From assembly GCA_003224055.1 (NCBI GenBank), contig QHYE01000034.1, forward strand, positions 1 to 64,000: DNA of 64,000 nucleotides, read 5' to 3'. Positions 16,448 to 23,585 of the stretch are shown in pieces. This DNA is from Acidobacteriota bacterium. GTDB taxonomy: Bacteria > Acidobacteriota > Terriglobia > Acidiferrales > UBA7541. Position 1 is the stretch's first letter. Every line of letters starts with the position of its first letter. The notes under the pieces were generated by a model. The model ran no database searches. It was not told the DNA's origin and saw only the letters and a list, made by a program, of their open reading frames with translations. Position numbers and translations under genes: made by a program.

Positions 16448-16795
16448 TTATCGGACCAGGCGTGGCTCGAAATTCTCCACGAACGCATATGCGAACAACG
16501 CACCCAAGAGAAGCAACGCAAGCAAGATTTCCGCCAGGTTCCATATCCGGAGCGACAGAGCAATCTTCAACACTGGCGGCTTCTCCGGTTCGACCTTCAC
16601 CGAAAGAATAGATCGTGCGTTTACCGCGAATGCGATTGCCAAAGTCCCCAGGATGAGAATAGGGCTATCGAAAAAGTGCAAGCCAGGAGCGTCATACCGC
16701 AGGGCCGACATCGCAACGAAATAAGTTGGCACCACCAGCAGAAGAACTCCAACGACAGCCGAAACATCGTTTGAAGAACGAAGAAAAGCTCTCAT
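16448..16795 (-). CDS. hypothetical membrane protein
   Basis: A 115-residue protein with three hydrophobic helices (VVGVLLLVVPTYFVAMSAL, SPILILGTLAIAFAV, LAEILLALLLLGALFAYAF). AAGGAG lies 8 nt before the ATG at 16795, which is chosen over an earlier start. No family is recognised. It follows uppS on the same strand after 32 bp. Confidence 0.6.
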   Translation of the reverse strand: MRAFLRSSNDVSAVVGVLLLVVPTYFVAMSALRYDAPGLHFFDSPILILGTLAIAFAVNARSILSVKVEPEKPPVLKIALSLRIWNLAEILLALLLLGALFAYAFVENFEPRLVR

Positions 16796-16827
16796 GTCAG
16801 TAACTCCTTCGGACAAATTCCACTAGA

Positions 16828-17586
16828 CTAACCCGCGATAGCATCCGGCAACGCGCCGCGCGTGCGCTCCCGCTTTCCGAACTCCAGTACCGCCGCTTCA
16901 AGATCTGCGGCAGCGAAGTCTGGCCAGCGTTTTTGCGTAAAAACCAATTCGGCGAAAGCGCATTCCCACAAAAGAAAATCCGAGAGCCGCTGCTCTCCGC
17001 CCGTTCGAATCAGCAGATCCACTTCCGTCGAGCCGCCGCGTAGAACTTCGGCTAACACGTTGCTGAATGATTCAGGCGAGAGCTCTGTCACTTTGTAGAA
17101 TCGGCAAGCCGCGTGATAAATCGCCTCGCGCGCGGAGTAGTCGACCGCCAGCCGGAGATGCATACGGGTACCGCATGCCGTGGCCGCTTCGGAATCCGCA
17201 ATCGCTTGCCGCAGCGTGGCAGGTAACCGGTCGCGGCGCCCGATGATACTTAGACGTACTCCTTCGTCGATGCAGTGAGTTGTTTCAGCAAACAGATATT
17301 CATGGAGCAGCCGCAGAATCGCATTCACTTCTGCCGCGGGGCGTTTCCAATTCGCCGACGAAAGCGCGAAGAGCGTCAGCGTGTGAATGCCCAGCCGCGG
17401 CGCGGCTTCGATCACGCGGCGGGCCGCTTCTGCTCCGGCGCGATGACCTGCCGAGCGGGGCAAGCCCCGCGAAGTGGCCCAGCGGCCGTTACCATCCGAA
17501 ATGATGGCGACGTGGAGGCTCTGGGTATGATCGATGGCCGGTTGTACTGCCGGAATCTTCCGAGCGTTTAGCTGTTGCATGAGCAT
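16828..17586 (-). CDS. uppS: isoprenyl (undecaprenyl) diphosphate synthase
   Basis: A 252-residue cis-prenyltransferase that condenses farnesyl and isopentenyl diphosphates into the C55 lipid carrier for peptidoglycan and other wall polymers. It contains HVAIISDGNGRWA (catalytic Asp; the usual Met before it is Ser), GHRAGAEAARRVIE, FALSSANWKRP and the closing signature RTGGEQRLSDFLLWECAFAELVF. The length is normal. It lies apart from the usual cdsA/dxr neighbours. A palindromic site at 17622-17638 sits 36 bp upstream, so the nearby winged-helix regulator may control it. Confidence 0.92.
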   Translation of the reverse strand: MLMQQLNARKIPAVQPAIDHTQSLHVAIISDGNGRWATSRGLPRSAGHRAGAEAARRVIEAAPRLGIHTLTLFALSSANWKRPAAEVNAILRLLHEYLFAETTHCIDEGVRLSIIGRRDRLPATLRQAIADSEAATACGTRMHLRLAVDYSAREAIYHAACRFYKVTELSPESFSNVLAEVLRGGSTEVDLLIRTGGEQRLSDFLLWECAFAELVFTQKRWPDFAAADLEAAVLEFGKRERTRGALPDAIAG

Positions 17587-17621
17587 GTTCTTTCTCCGCC
17601 GCGGAGGACAAGTCGCAGACT

Positions 17622-17638
17622 ACTTTGTATTACAAAGT
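17622..17638. promoter_or_regulatory. ACTTT-N7-AAAGT operator upstream of uppS
   Basis: A perfect 17-bp palindrome (ACTTTGTA-T-TACAAAGT) between the start of uppS and the end of the winged-helix regulator gene. The same ACTTT-N7-AAAGT pattern recurs at 18719-18735 in front of the regulator operon. On the uppS strand it contains TAATAC, which could serve as a -10 element. Confidence 0.55.
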
Positions 17639-17661
17639 GCATTCACAAATTTTTTTGGCGC

Positions 17662-18054
17662 TCAACCCTCGCGGGTGGCGTGAATAAGTGCTTCCATATG
17701 ATTGAGATAGCGCTCAAGCGCCTTGCGCCCCGCAGCCACCAGGCGGTACTCCGTCTTCGGCAAGCGCCCATCAAAAGACTTGGTGCAAACAATGTAATCG
17801 GCTTCTTCCAGCTTGCGTGCATGAACGCTCAGGTTGCCGTCGGTTGTCTTCAGCAGCGCTTTGAGTTCGTTAAATGTGAGCGAGCGATTGACGGCCAGCG
17901 CGCTGACAATTCCCAGCCGGATGCGCTCGTGGATGAGCCGATCCAGGTCCGAAGGCACGGCCTCCCGTGCGGGATTGCGAATAGCCTCCAGAGACGTATC
18001 GCGTTCGCGTGATCGGTGCGCATTCTCCCGGCGTGCTGTGGCTGGCTTACTCAT
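17662..18054 (-). CDS. winged-helix transcriptional regulator (HTH_34 type)
   Basis: A 130-residue DNA-binding protein of the small winged-helix group related to MarR/ArsR repressors. DRLIHERIRLGIVSALAVNRSLTFNELKALLKTTDGNLSVHARKLEEADYI is the helix-turn-helix and GRLPKTEYRLVAAGRKALERYL the wing and dimer helix. The ATG at 18054 has AGGA 7 nt upstream. It follows a membrane protein gene after 11 bp. The two matching palindromes, one before this operon and one before uppS, make it a likely autorepressor that also acts on uppS, which is inference. Confidence 0.85.
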   Translation of the reverse strand: MSKPATARRENAHRSRERDTSLEAIRNPAREAVPSDLDRLIHERIRLGIVSALAVNRSLTFNELKALLKTTDGNLSVHARKLEEADYIVCTKSFDGRLPKTEYRLVAAGRKALERYLNHMEALIHATREG

Positions 18055-18065
18055 TCGAATTCCTG

Positions 18066-18680
18066 CTAGCCTCCGTAGTGGCGTGCGATCCACCAGCCGA
18101 ACCCGATTTGCACGATGCCGAATCCTGTGGCCATCAATGGATCGCCCCAGCGCGCCGGCCCGATGAGAGCCGCGGCGCCAAGCAACATCAGGCACAAGCC
18201 CATCACCGGCACGATTCGAACGGAAAACGCTCCACCGGTTACAATCGCGGTTCCGTACAGTAAAAGCCACACACCCGGCAAAGCGGTCAGCAAGCCTGCC
18301 TGGAAAAGAGCAAAAGTCAAAAGGCCGCCCACAACAATGGGCGGAGCAAAGCTGAGAACGAATTTCCGGCCGGGGCCGGAAAAAAGCGCGGAATTCGCGC
18401 GATGCGCTTTGGTGGCGGCGGTTGGAGCCGCAATGGCCACTGCGACGAACGCTTCGATCAACCAAACCGTCAGCCAAGCACGAGGCGTGACCTGCCGCGA
18501 GGCGATGGCCGCGGCAACCAGCGCCGTGATTCCCATGGCCACGCCACCCCAGCCCGGCACAGCGGTGAATTCCGCAGCGCTTTCCATCGTCTCGCGGATA
18601 TAACGGAGATGGTCAGCCGCGCGAGCATCGATGGGAATGGGTTCGCGGCTTGGAGAACGAAGCGGGCCCGGAGTCGCCAT
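18066..18680 (-). CDS. hypothetical multi-pass membrane protein
   Basis: A 204-residue protein with about five hydrophobic segments after a soluble N-terminus (RAADHLRYIRETMESAAEFTAVPGWGGVAMGI). Similar membrane proteins commonly precede this class of winged-helix regulator, but no activity is known. No Shine-Dalgarno is visible before ATG 18680. A TTGACA/TAGCGT pair on this strand would start transcription almost at the ATG, so a leaderless transcript is possible. An in-frame start at 18716 is less likely because it would lie inside the promoter. Confidence 0.65.
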   Translation of the reverse strand: MATPGPLRSPSREPIPIDARAADHLRYIRETMESAAEFTAVPGWGGVAMGITALVAAAIASRQVTPRAWLTVWLIEAFVAVAIAAPTAATKAHRANSALFSGPGRKFVLSFAPPIVVGGLLTFALFQAGLLTALPGVWLLLYGTAIVTGGAFSVRIVPVMGLCLMLLGAAALIGPARWGDPLMATGFGIVQIGFGWWIARHYGG

Positions 18681-18718
18681 GGATAGAACGCTATCAGCAG
18701 ACTCTGAATCTGTCAAGT

Positions 18719-18735
18719 ACTTTGTGCGATAAAGT
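18719..18735. promoter_or_regulatory. ACTTT-N7-AAAGT operator upstream of regulator operon
   Basis: ACTTT, seven bases, AAAGT, extended to GTACTTT/AAAGTAC (18717-18737). It abuts a TTGACA element (18716 to 18711, minus strand) of the membrane-protein/regulator operon. It matches the site at 17622-17638 in arms and spacing. Confidence 0.55.
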
Positions 18736-18749
18736 ACGAAGGAGAGAAA

Positions 18750-19490
18750 CTACTTCTTGCGCGGGTAGCAGCCCCTGAGCGCGTTCCATCGGATCGTAAA
18801 TATATCGATGAACATTTGGACGCTGTCGCGGAGCATACTCACTTTCGTCGCGGCCGAGTGTCCCCAGCGCACGGGAATCTCCGCCGTGCGCAATCCGTGA
18901 TGGCGCGCCAGGTACAACAACTCGGGATCAAATCCGAAGCGCTCAATCCGCTGCTGTTCAAAAATGACGCCGCAGTTTTCTCGGCGGAACGCTTTGAAGC
19001 CGCATTGCGTATCGACGAACGGCAGCCACAAAATGACTCGAACAATCTTGTTGAACACGATGCCCGCAAATTCGCGGAAAGGAGATTCGTGCACGCTGAT
19101 CAGACTGCGGTCCATGGCGCGAGAGCCGATGGCCACGTCGTAGTTTTCCAGAGCCTCGATGAGCTTCCCGGCTTCTTCGATCGGCGCGGAAAGGTCCGCG
19201 TCCGTGAAAAGAGCGATTTTGCCCCGCGCTTCCTGCATGCCATGGCGCACGCTATAGCCTTTGCCCCGGTTCTCGCCATTCGAAACCACACGTAGCGTGG
19301 GAATCTTGATACGAAAATATTCCGCCACCGCTGCAGTGCCATCCTTCGAACCGTCGTCCACGACCAGGACTTCCGCCGTGCCGCGGTAGCTTTGCAAATA
19401 GCCGGCAATACCATCCAGCGTGGCCGGTAGACGCGACTCCTCGTTGTACGAGGGAATAATGATGGAAAGATCGGGGCTGCTCGGGTTCAT
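18750..19490 (-). CDS. family 2 glycosyltransferase (dolichyl-phosphate glucosyltransferase-like)
   Basis: A 246-residue GT-A glycosyltransferase. DLSIIIPSYNEESRLPATLDGI starts the fold, VLVVDDGSKDGT binds the nucleotide, TDADLSAPIEE carries the metal-binding DxD-like motif, and RGKGYSVRHGM and DTQCGFKAFRR are typical of dolichyl-phosphate beta-glucosyltransferase and polyprenyl-phosphate sugar transferases. No transmembrane helices follow the catalytic domain. The ATG at 19490 overlaps the pcm stop by 4 bp, making it the last gene of a four-gene overlapping operon. It may transfer sugar to a polyprenyl phosphate carrier. Confidence 0.85.
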   Translation of the reverse strand: MNPSSPDLSIIIPSYNEESRLPATLDGIAGYLQSYRGTAEVLVVDDGSKDGTAAVAEYFRIKIPTLRVVSNGENRGKGYSVRHGMQEARGKIALFTDADLSAPIEEAGKLIEALENYDVAIGSRAMDRSLISVHESPFREFAGIVFNKIVRVILWLPFVDTQCGFKAFRRENCGVIFEQQRIERFGFDPELLYLARHHGLRTAEIPVRWGHSAATKVSMLRDSVQMFIDIFTIRWNALRGCYPRKK

Positions 19491-20152
19491 CTCGAAGGGG
19501 GATCCTGCCAGCCATGGTAGCCAACGAGCGGGACAAATCGGCACCCCTCGAGTGCAGTATTGCGAAATGATTTGCCACGCTTCTCAATAAGCTGCAGCTC
19601 CTGGTGTTCGGCGTCGCCAACAGGAACAATCATTCGGCCGCCTTCCGCGAGCTGAGCGAGGAGCGGCTGAGGAATCGCAGGAGCCGCGGCAGCGACGAGG
19701 ATTGCGTCGAACGGCGCGAGGTCCGGCATACCTAATGTGCCGTCGCCGCAATGCACGTGGACGTTGCCATAACCAAGCCGCTCCAGGCGCGCCGACGCCG
19801 ACAACGCAAGCTCGGGCCTTCGCTCCACACTGAATACTTCTTTGGCTATGCGCGAGAGGATAGCCGCCTGGTAACCAGAACCCGTTCCGATTTCAAGTAC
19901 GCGGTCGCCCGGCCGCAGTCGAAGAGCTGCGGTCATCGCGGCGACGATATAGGGTTGTGAAATTGTTTGGCCGTCCCCGATGGGCAAGGGCACATCATCG
20001 TAGGCCCGCGCACGAAACTCTTCCGAAACAAATTCGTGACGCGGAACAGATTCCATCGCCGCGAGAACCACGGCATCGGTGATGCCGCGCCGCCGCAACT
20101 GCGCCTCAAGCATGTTTGAAATCTGGAGGGCGAATTCTTCCCTTTCAGGCAT
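19487..20152 (-). CDS. pcm: protein-L-isoaspartate O-methyltransferase
   Basis: A 221-residue SAM-dependent repair enzyme that methylates isoaspartyl residues in damaged proteins. AMESVPRHEFV, the substrate loop with GQTISQPYIVAAMTAAL, motif I VLEIGTGSGYQAAIL, and DAILVAAAAPAIPQPLLAQLAEGGRMIVPVG are all present. The sequence is slightly divergent in the acidic motif after VFSVERRPEL. ATG 20152 overlaps the previous gene by 8 bp. An alternative in-frame start lies at 20170. The next gene starts within its stop codon. Confidence 0.9.
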   Translation of the reverse strand: MPEREEFALQISNMLEAQLRRRGITDAVVLAAMESVPRHEFVSEEFRARAYDDVPLPIGDGQTISQPYIVAAMTAALRLRPGDRVLEIGTGSGYQAAILSRIAKEVFSVERRPELALSASARLERLGYGNVHVHCGDGTLGMPDLAPFDAILVAAAAPAIPQPLLAQLAEGGRMIVPVGDAEHQELQLIEKRGKSFRNTALEGCRFVPLVGYHGWQDPPSR

Positions 20153-21329
20153 GTGTGACCGCCACAGCATGTTTTTCCCAGGCGCCTGTGTTCAAGATCT
20201 CTTCGATTTGCGCGAGCGTGAAGTCGCACTCTTCCTCTCGATTGTAAAAATGAGGAGAAACGCGTACGCCGGCCTTGGGCCGGTAGTCGACGAGGATCTC
20301 TCGGGCAAGGAGTTCGCGGCACACTTCGAACGCATGGGGGCACTCGATGGAAACGGTCCCGGCACGCTCCGCGGGATTTTCCGGAGTGTTGACGCGCCAG
20401 CCGCGTGACTTCGCGCCTTCGATCAGCCGCGTCGTCATTCGAATCGATTTTTCGCGGATCGCGCCGATACCAACTTTATTGAGAATATCCAGTCCAGGCC
20501 GGCACGCATGAAGCGCAGGAATATGCGGCGTGCCGTTCAAATAGCGAAAGGAATCCTCGCGCGGGTCAATCGCGCCAGCTTCGAATGCAAACGGCCGCCG
20601 ATGTGCAATCCATCCGGTCAGCGAGGGCCGCAATTTCGGGCGCAAATCTTCACGCACATAGAGATAAGCAACGCCGGGCCCGCCACAGAGCCACTTCAAA
20701 ACTCCGCCCACCGCAAAATCCGCACCCAGGCTTCGAACGTCCAAAGGAATGGTCCCCGTCGCCTGAAACGCATCGAGGATCACATGCGCGCCGACGCGGT
20801 GGGCCCGCTCGATGATCGCGCGCGTATCAACGATAGCCGAGCTGCGGAACAAAACCTGCGAAATAGGCACGAGTAGCGTGGTTTCATCGATGGCGGCAAG
20901 CAATTTTTCCATGTCGATCCGAATCTGATCCGGCGTGGGAACTAGTTCGACACGCGCGCCGTGCCGCCGCTGCTCATGGTAGAAATACTGAATCGAAGGA
21001 AACTCCAGCTCGACCATCACAATTTTGTTGCGCGGGCCGCGAAAATCGAAACACGATGAAATCACGGCCTGGGTGAGCGTCACGTTCTGATGAAGCGAAA
21101 TCTCGCCCGCGCCGGCGCCAATCAGCGGCGCGATCTTGTCGCCCACGCCGACAGCCATCTCCCACCAGCCCTCTTCCCACGCGCGGACCCCGCGCTCCGC
21201 CCAGGAATCCGCGTACGCGCGCATCTCCTCGTAAACCCCGCGGGGCATCGCGCCGAGCGAATTGCTGATCATGTATGTGGTGCGGTCGAGAATCGGAAAT
21301 TCGCCGCGCCACTTGAGCAGTTCATCCAT
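20145..21329 (-). CDS. class V aminotransferase / kynureninase-like enzyme
   Basis: A 394-residue fold-type I PLP enzyme. YMISNSLGAMPRGVYEEM and RAWEEGWWEMAVGVGDKIAPLIGA resemble kynureninases (HLANHSLG, WxxGW). HVILDAFQATGTIPLDV carries the PLP Asp, and VGGVLKWLCGGPGVAYLYV contains the Schiff-base Lys in the KWLCGGPG motif. Kynureninase cleaves kynurenine to anthranilate, but the other pathway genes are absent and the family includes other beta-lyases, so the substrate stays open. ATG 21329 has GGAG nearby and overlaps the permease stop (ATGGATGA), implying coupled translation with the amino-acid permease. Confidence 0.8.
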   Translation of the reverse strand: MDELLKWRGEFPILDRTTYMISNSLGAMPRGVYEEMRAYADSWAERGVRAWEEGWWEMAVGVGDKIAPLIGAGAGEISLHQNVTLTQAVISSCFDFRGPRNKIVMVELEFPSIQYFYHEQRRHGARVELVPTPDQIRIDMEKLLAAIDETTLLVPISQVLFRSSAIVDTRAIIERAHRVGAHVILDAFQATGTIPLDVRSLGADFAVGGVLKWLCGGPGVAYLYVREDLRPKLRPSLTGWIAHRRPFAFEAGAIDPREDSFRYLNGTPHIPALHACRPGLDILNKVGIGAIREKSIRMTTRLIEGAKSRGWRVNTPENPAERAGTVSIECPHAFEVCRELLAREILVDYRPKAGVRVSPHFYNREEECDFTLAQIEEILNTGAWEKHAVAVTHA

Positions 21330-22758
21330 CGCGCGAAACTCCACGGACTGACATGCGGGGTCGGGCCCTTCTCCAAACAAAGTAGCACACCGTGATAAAC
21401 GCTAGCCAGGGTATGCCAGCCATCAAGGTGATGCGAAATCCCGGAACCCACCACGTTGATATCAGCACGGCCAAGACGCCGGCCAAACCCACGAGAGATG
21501 CCCACGGCCCAGGCGGGCCCAGCCGAAGAAAGGGGATGGCGTGCATCTTGTGGAACCGGCGAAACGCAAGGTGCGTCAACAGCGTCATCAGCCACGCGAA
21601 CAGCGCCCCAAACGTGCTCAGCCCCACCATGAAAACGAAAAGCGAGTCTTTAAACCGCTCCGATAGAACCAGCGCCGCAGCCATTCCTCCCGCGGAAGTC
21701 AACACCGCAACAACCGGCATGCCTTTTTTGCTCAATCGTCCAAGAATCGCCGGAAGATAACCGCCGCGTGCCAGTGAGAACGCCAGCCGCGCTCCGAAGT
21801 ATAAGTTGGCCACCGCGCTGGAGAGTGCCGCCGTCAGCACCACAAAATTCATGATGTGACTCGCAGCGGGAATTCCCACGGTCTGGAAAACGCGAACGAA
21901 GGGACTCTCGCCAAGCCCAATCTGTGTCCACGGGACGATACCGACAACCAGCGCGAGTCCGGCGACATAGAAGACCACCAGCACGAACACCGTCTTTCGC
22001 AGAGCCTTGGGCACTGCCACTTTCGGGTCAGCCGCTTCACCCGCCGTGCTTCCGACAACCTCGATCCCGAAGAAACTGAATAGCCCCAAAATGACTCCCA
22101 GGCCTACTCCCTTCCACCCATTCGGAAGAAAACCGCCGTGCGCCGTGAAGTTTGCGAAACCGAGCCTCGGAAAACCGACGCCCGTAAGGAGCGCGGTCGC
22201 CAGAATCAGAAAGGCAACGATGGTCACAACCTTGATCATCGAGAGCCAGTATTCAAAGGTTCCAAGATTTCCGACGCTCGTGGCGTTGACGTAGAGAATG
22301 ACAAGCGAGAATAAGCCGATCCAGATCCAGGGTGGGGTGCTTGGAAACCAAAACTTGCAGTAAATAGCCGCAGCCACAACTTCGCTGCCCACGACCACCA
22401 TCATGCAGAACCAATAGGTCAACCGAACTGCGAATCCCGCCCACGGGTGGAGGTACATTTCCGCGTAGAGCCCAAACGATCCTGCGGCGGGATGTGCCGC
22501 GGCCATCTCCGCCAGCGCCCACATCATCGTCACCGCGATGCACGCTCCGCCTACGAAGCTCAGAATCACCGCCGGACCTGCGCGTTTCACGGAAATCGCG
22601 CTTCCGAGGAACAACCCCGTACCGATCGTGCTGCCGATGCCGATCATGGCGAGTTGCGCCGGCGTCAGATTGCGATGAAGACCTCCCTCCTGCTCCACCA
22701 TCGTAGTGGGTGAGGATGTAACGCTTGCTGGGGGATGTTCGATGGACGGTTCGCTCAT
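21322..22758 (-). CDS. APC-family amino acid permease
   Basis: A 478-residue secondary transporter with about 12 hydrophobic helices. AMIGIGSTIGTGLFLGSAISV is the conserved first helix of the amino acid-polyamine-organocation family, with AGPAVILSFVGGACIAVTMMWALAEMAAAHPAAGSFGLYAE following. FFGIEVVGSTAGEAADPKVAVPKAL is the TM6-TM7 loop typical of amino acid transporters of the AAT group (GABA, lysine, aromatic amino acids). The start at MSEPSIEHPP (22758) is chosen because earlier in-frame residues do not resemble the family. Coupling to a kynureninase-like enzyme suggests it imports that enzyme's substrate, which is inference. Confidence 0.87.
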   Translation of the reverse strand: MSEPSIEHPPASVTSSPTTMVEQEGGLHRNLTPAQLAMIGIGSTIGTGLFLGSAISVKRAGPAVILSFVGGACIAVTMMWALAEMAAAHPAAGSFGLYAEMYLHPWAGFAVRLTYWFCMMVVVGSEVVAAAIYCKFWFPSTPPWIWIGLFSLVILYVNATSVGNLGTFEYWLSMIKVVTIVAFLILATALLTGVGFPRLGFANFTAHGGFLPNGWKGVGLGVILGLFSFFGIEVVGSTAGEAADPKVAVPKALRKTVFVLVVFYVAGLALVVGIVPWTQIGLGESPFVRVFQTVGIPAASHIMNFVVLTAALSSAVANLYFGARLAFSLARGGYLPAILGRLSKKGMPVVAVLTSAGGMAAALVLSERFKDSLFVFMVGLSTFGALFAWLMTLLTHLAFRRFHKMHAIPFLRLGPPGPWASLVGLAGVLAVLISTWWVPGFRITLMAGIPWLAFITVCYFVWRRARPRMSVRGVSRDG

Positions 22759-22921
22759 CGCGCGGAATGCTAACAGAAAGTCGGCCCACCATGTTGACCT
22801 GAACGAAAGGACAGTGAAAAACGCGGCACCTCTGTCCTGCAGTACTATCGCGGGTATTCCCAGCACTCTCTAGACTTACAAGAGTGGCGGAAGCATGAAT
22901 GAATACCCTGCGGAGGCAGTC

Positions 22922-23554
22922 ATGAAAGCGGTCCTGGCGCTCATCATCATCTACGTTGGCACATTTTTCCTCGTGATTCAGGGGGCATCGCAGAACCCCG
23001 TGCAAGCATTGCCGCAGAGCAATTCCTCAGCAGGGCCATCAAATTCCATGGACGCAACGAAGGAAACGGACATCCGTTCACTAATGGAGCTCGTGGGGGC
23101 GCGGGACATGGTGCAGGACGGCGCGAGCAACGCCATCGAACAATCCCGGGAAAAGCTTCTCGCTTCCGTGTCCAACAACGACAAGGGCCAGGCGTTTGTA
23201 AAGGCGTTCGCTGCCAGCTACCAGAAAAAATTCGATGTAGGACAGGTGACCGAACAATTGGTCAGCGTCTACGACAAGCATTTCACCCAAGAGGAAATCA
23301 AGGGTTTGCTGCAGTTTTACGGTTCTCCGTTAGGACAAAAGGTTGCCTCGGAGATGCCCAAGATCAGCCGCGAAATCCAGTCGGCCACCCGCGCGGCCGG
23401 CAACAAAGCGGCCAAGGAAGCGCTGGCGGAATTGAAACAGCAGAATCCGGAAGTGGGCCAATCCGCGCGGCTCGGACTTGGACAGAGCCGCTGGCAGCAG
23501 CGCCGCGGACAGCAGCAATCGCAACAATCTGCACAACGGCAACCCCCGCAGTAA
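22922..23554 (+). CDS. DUF2059 family exported protein
   Basis: A 210-residue exported protein. An N-terminal signal (VLALIIIYVGTFFLVIQGASQ) is followed by a helical DUF2059 region (VYDKHFTQEEIKGLLQFYGSPLGQKVASEMP is the diagnostic stretch) and a Gln/Arg-rich tail. DUF2059 proteins are periplasmic and of unknown function. The ATG at 22922 follows GGAGG by 6 nt. It is convergent with tamB, leaving 31 bp between the stops. Confidence 0.85.
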   Translation: MKAVLALIIIYVGTFFLVIQGASQNPVQALPQSNSSAGPSNSMDATKETDIRSLMELVGARDMVQDGASNAIEQSREKLLASVSNNDKGQAFVKAFAASYQKKFDVGQVTEQLVSVYDKHFTQEEIKGLLQFYGSPLGQKVASEMPKISREIQSATRAAGNKAAKEALAELKQQNPEVGQSARLGLGQSRWQQRRGQQQSQQSAQRQPPQ

Positions 23555-23585
23555 GGCCAACCGCGTCCTGAAAAGTGCGGCGCGA

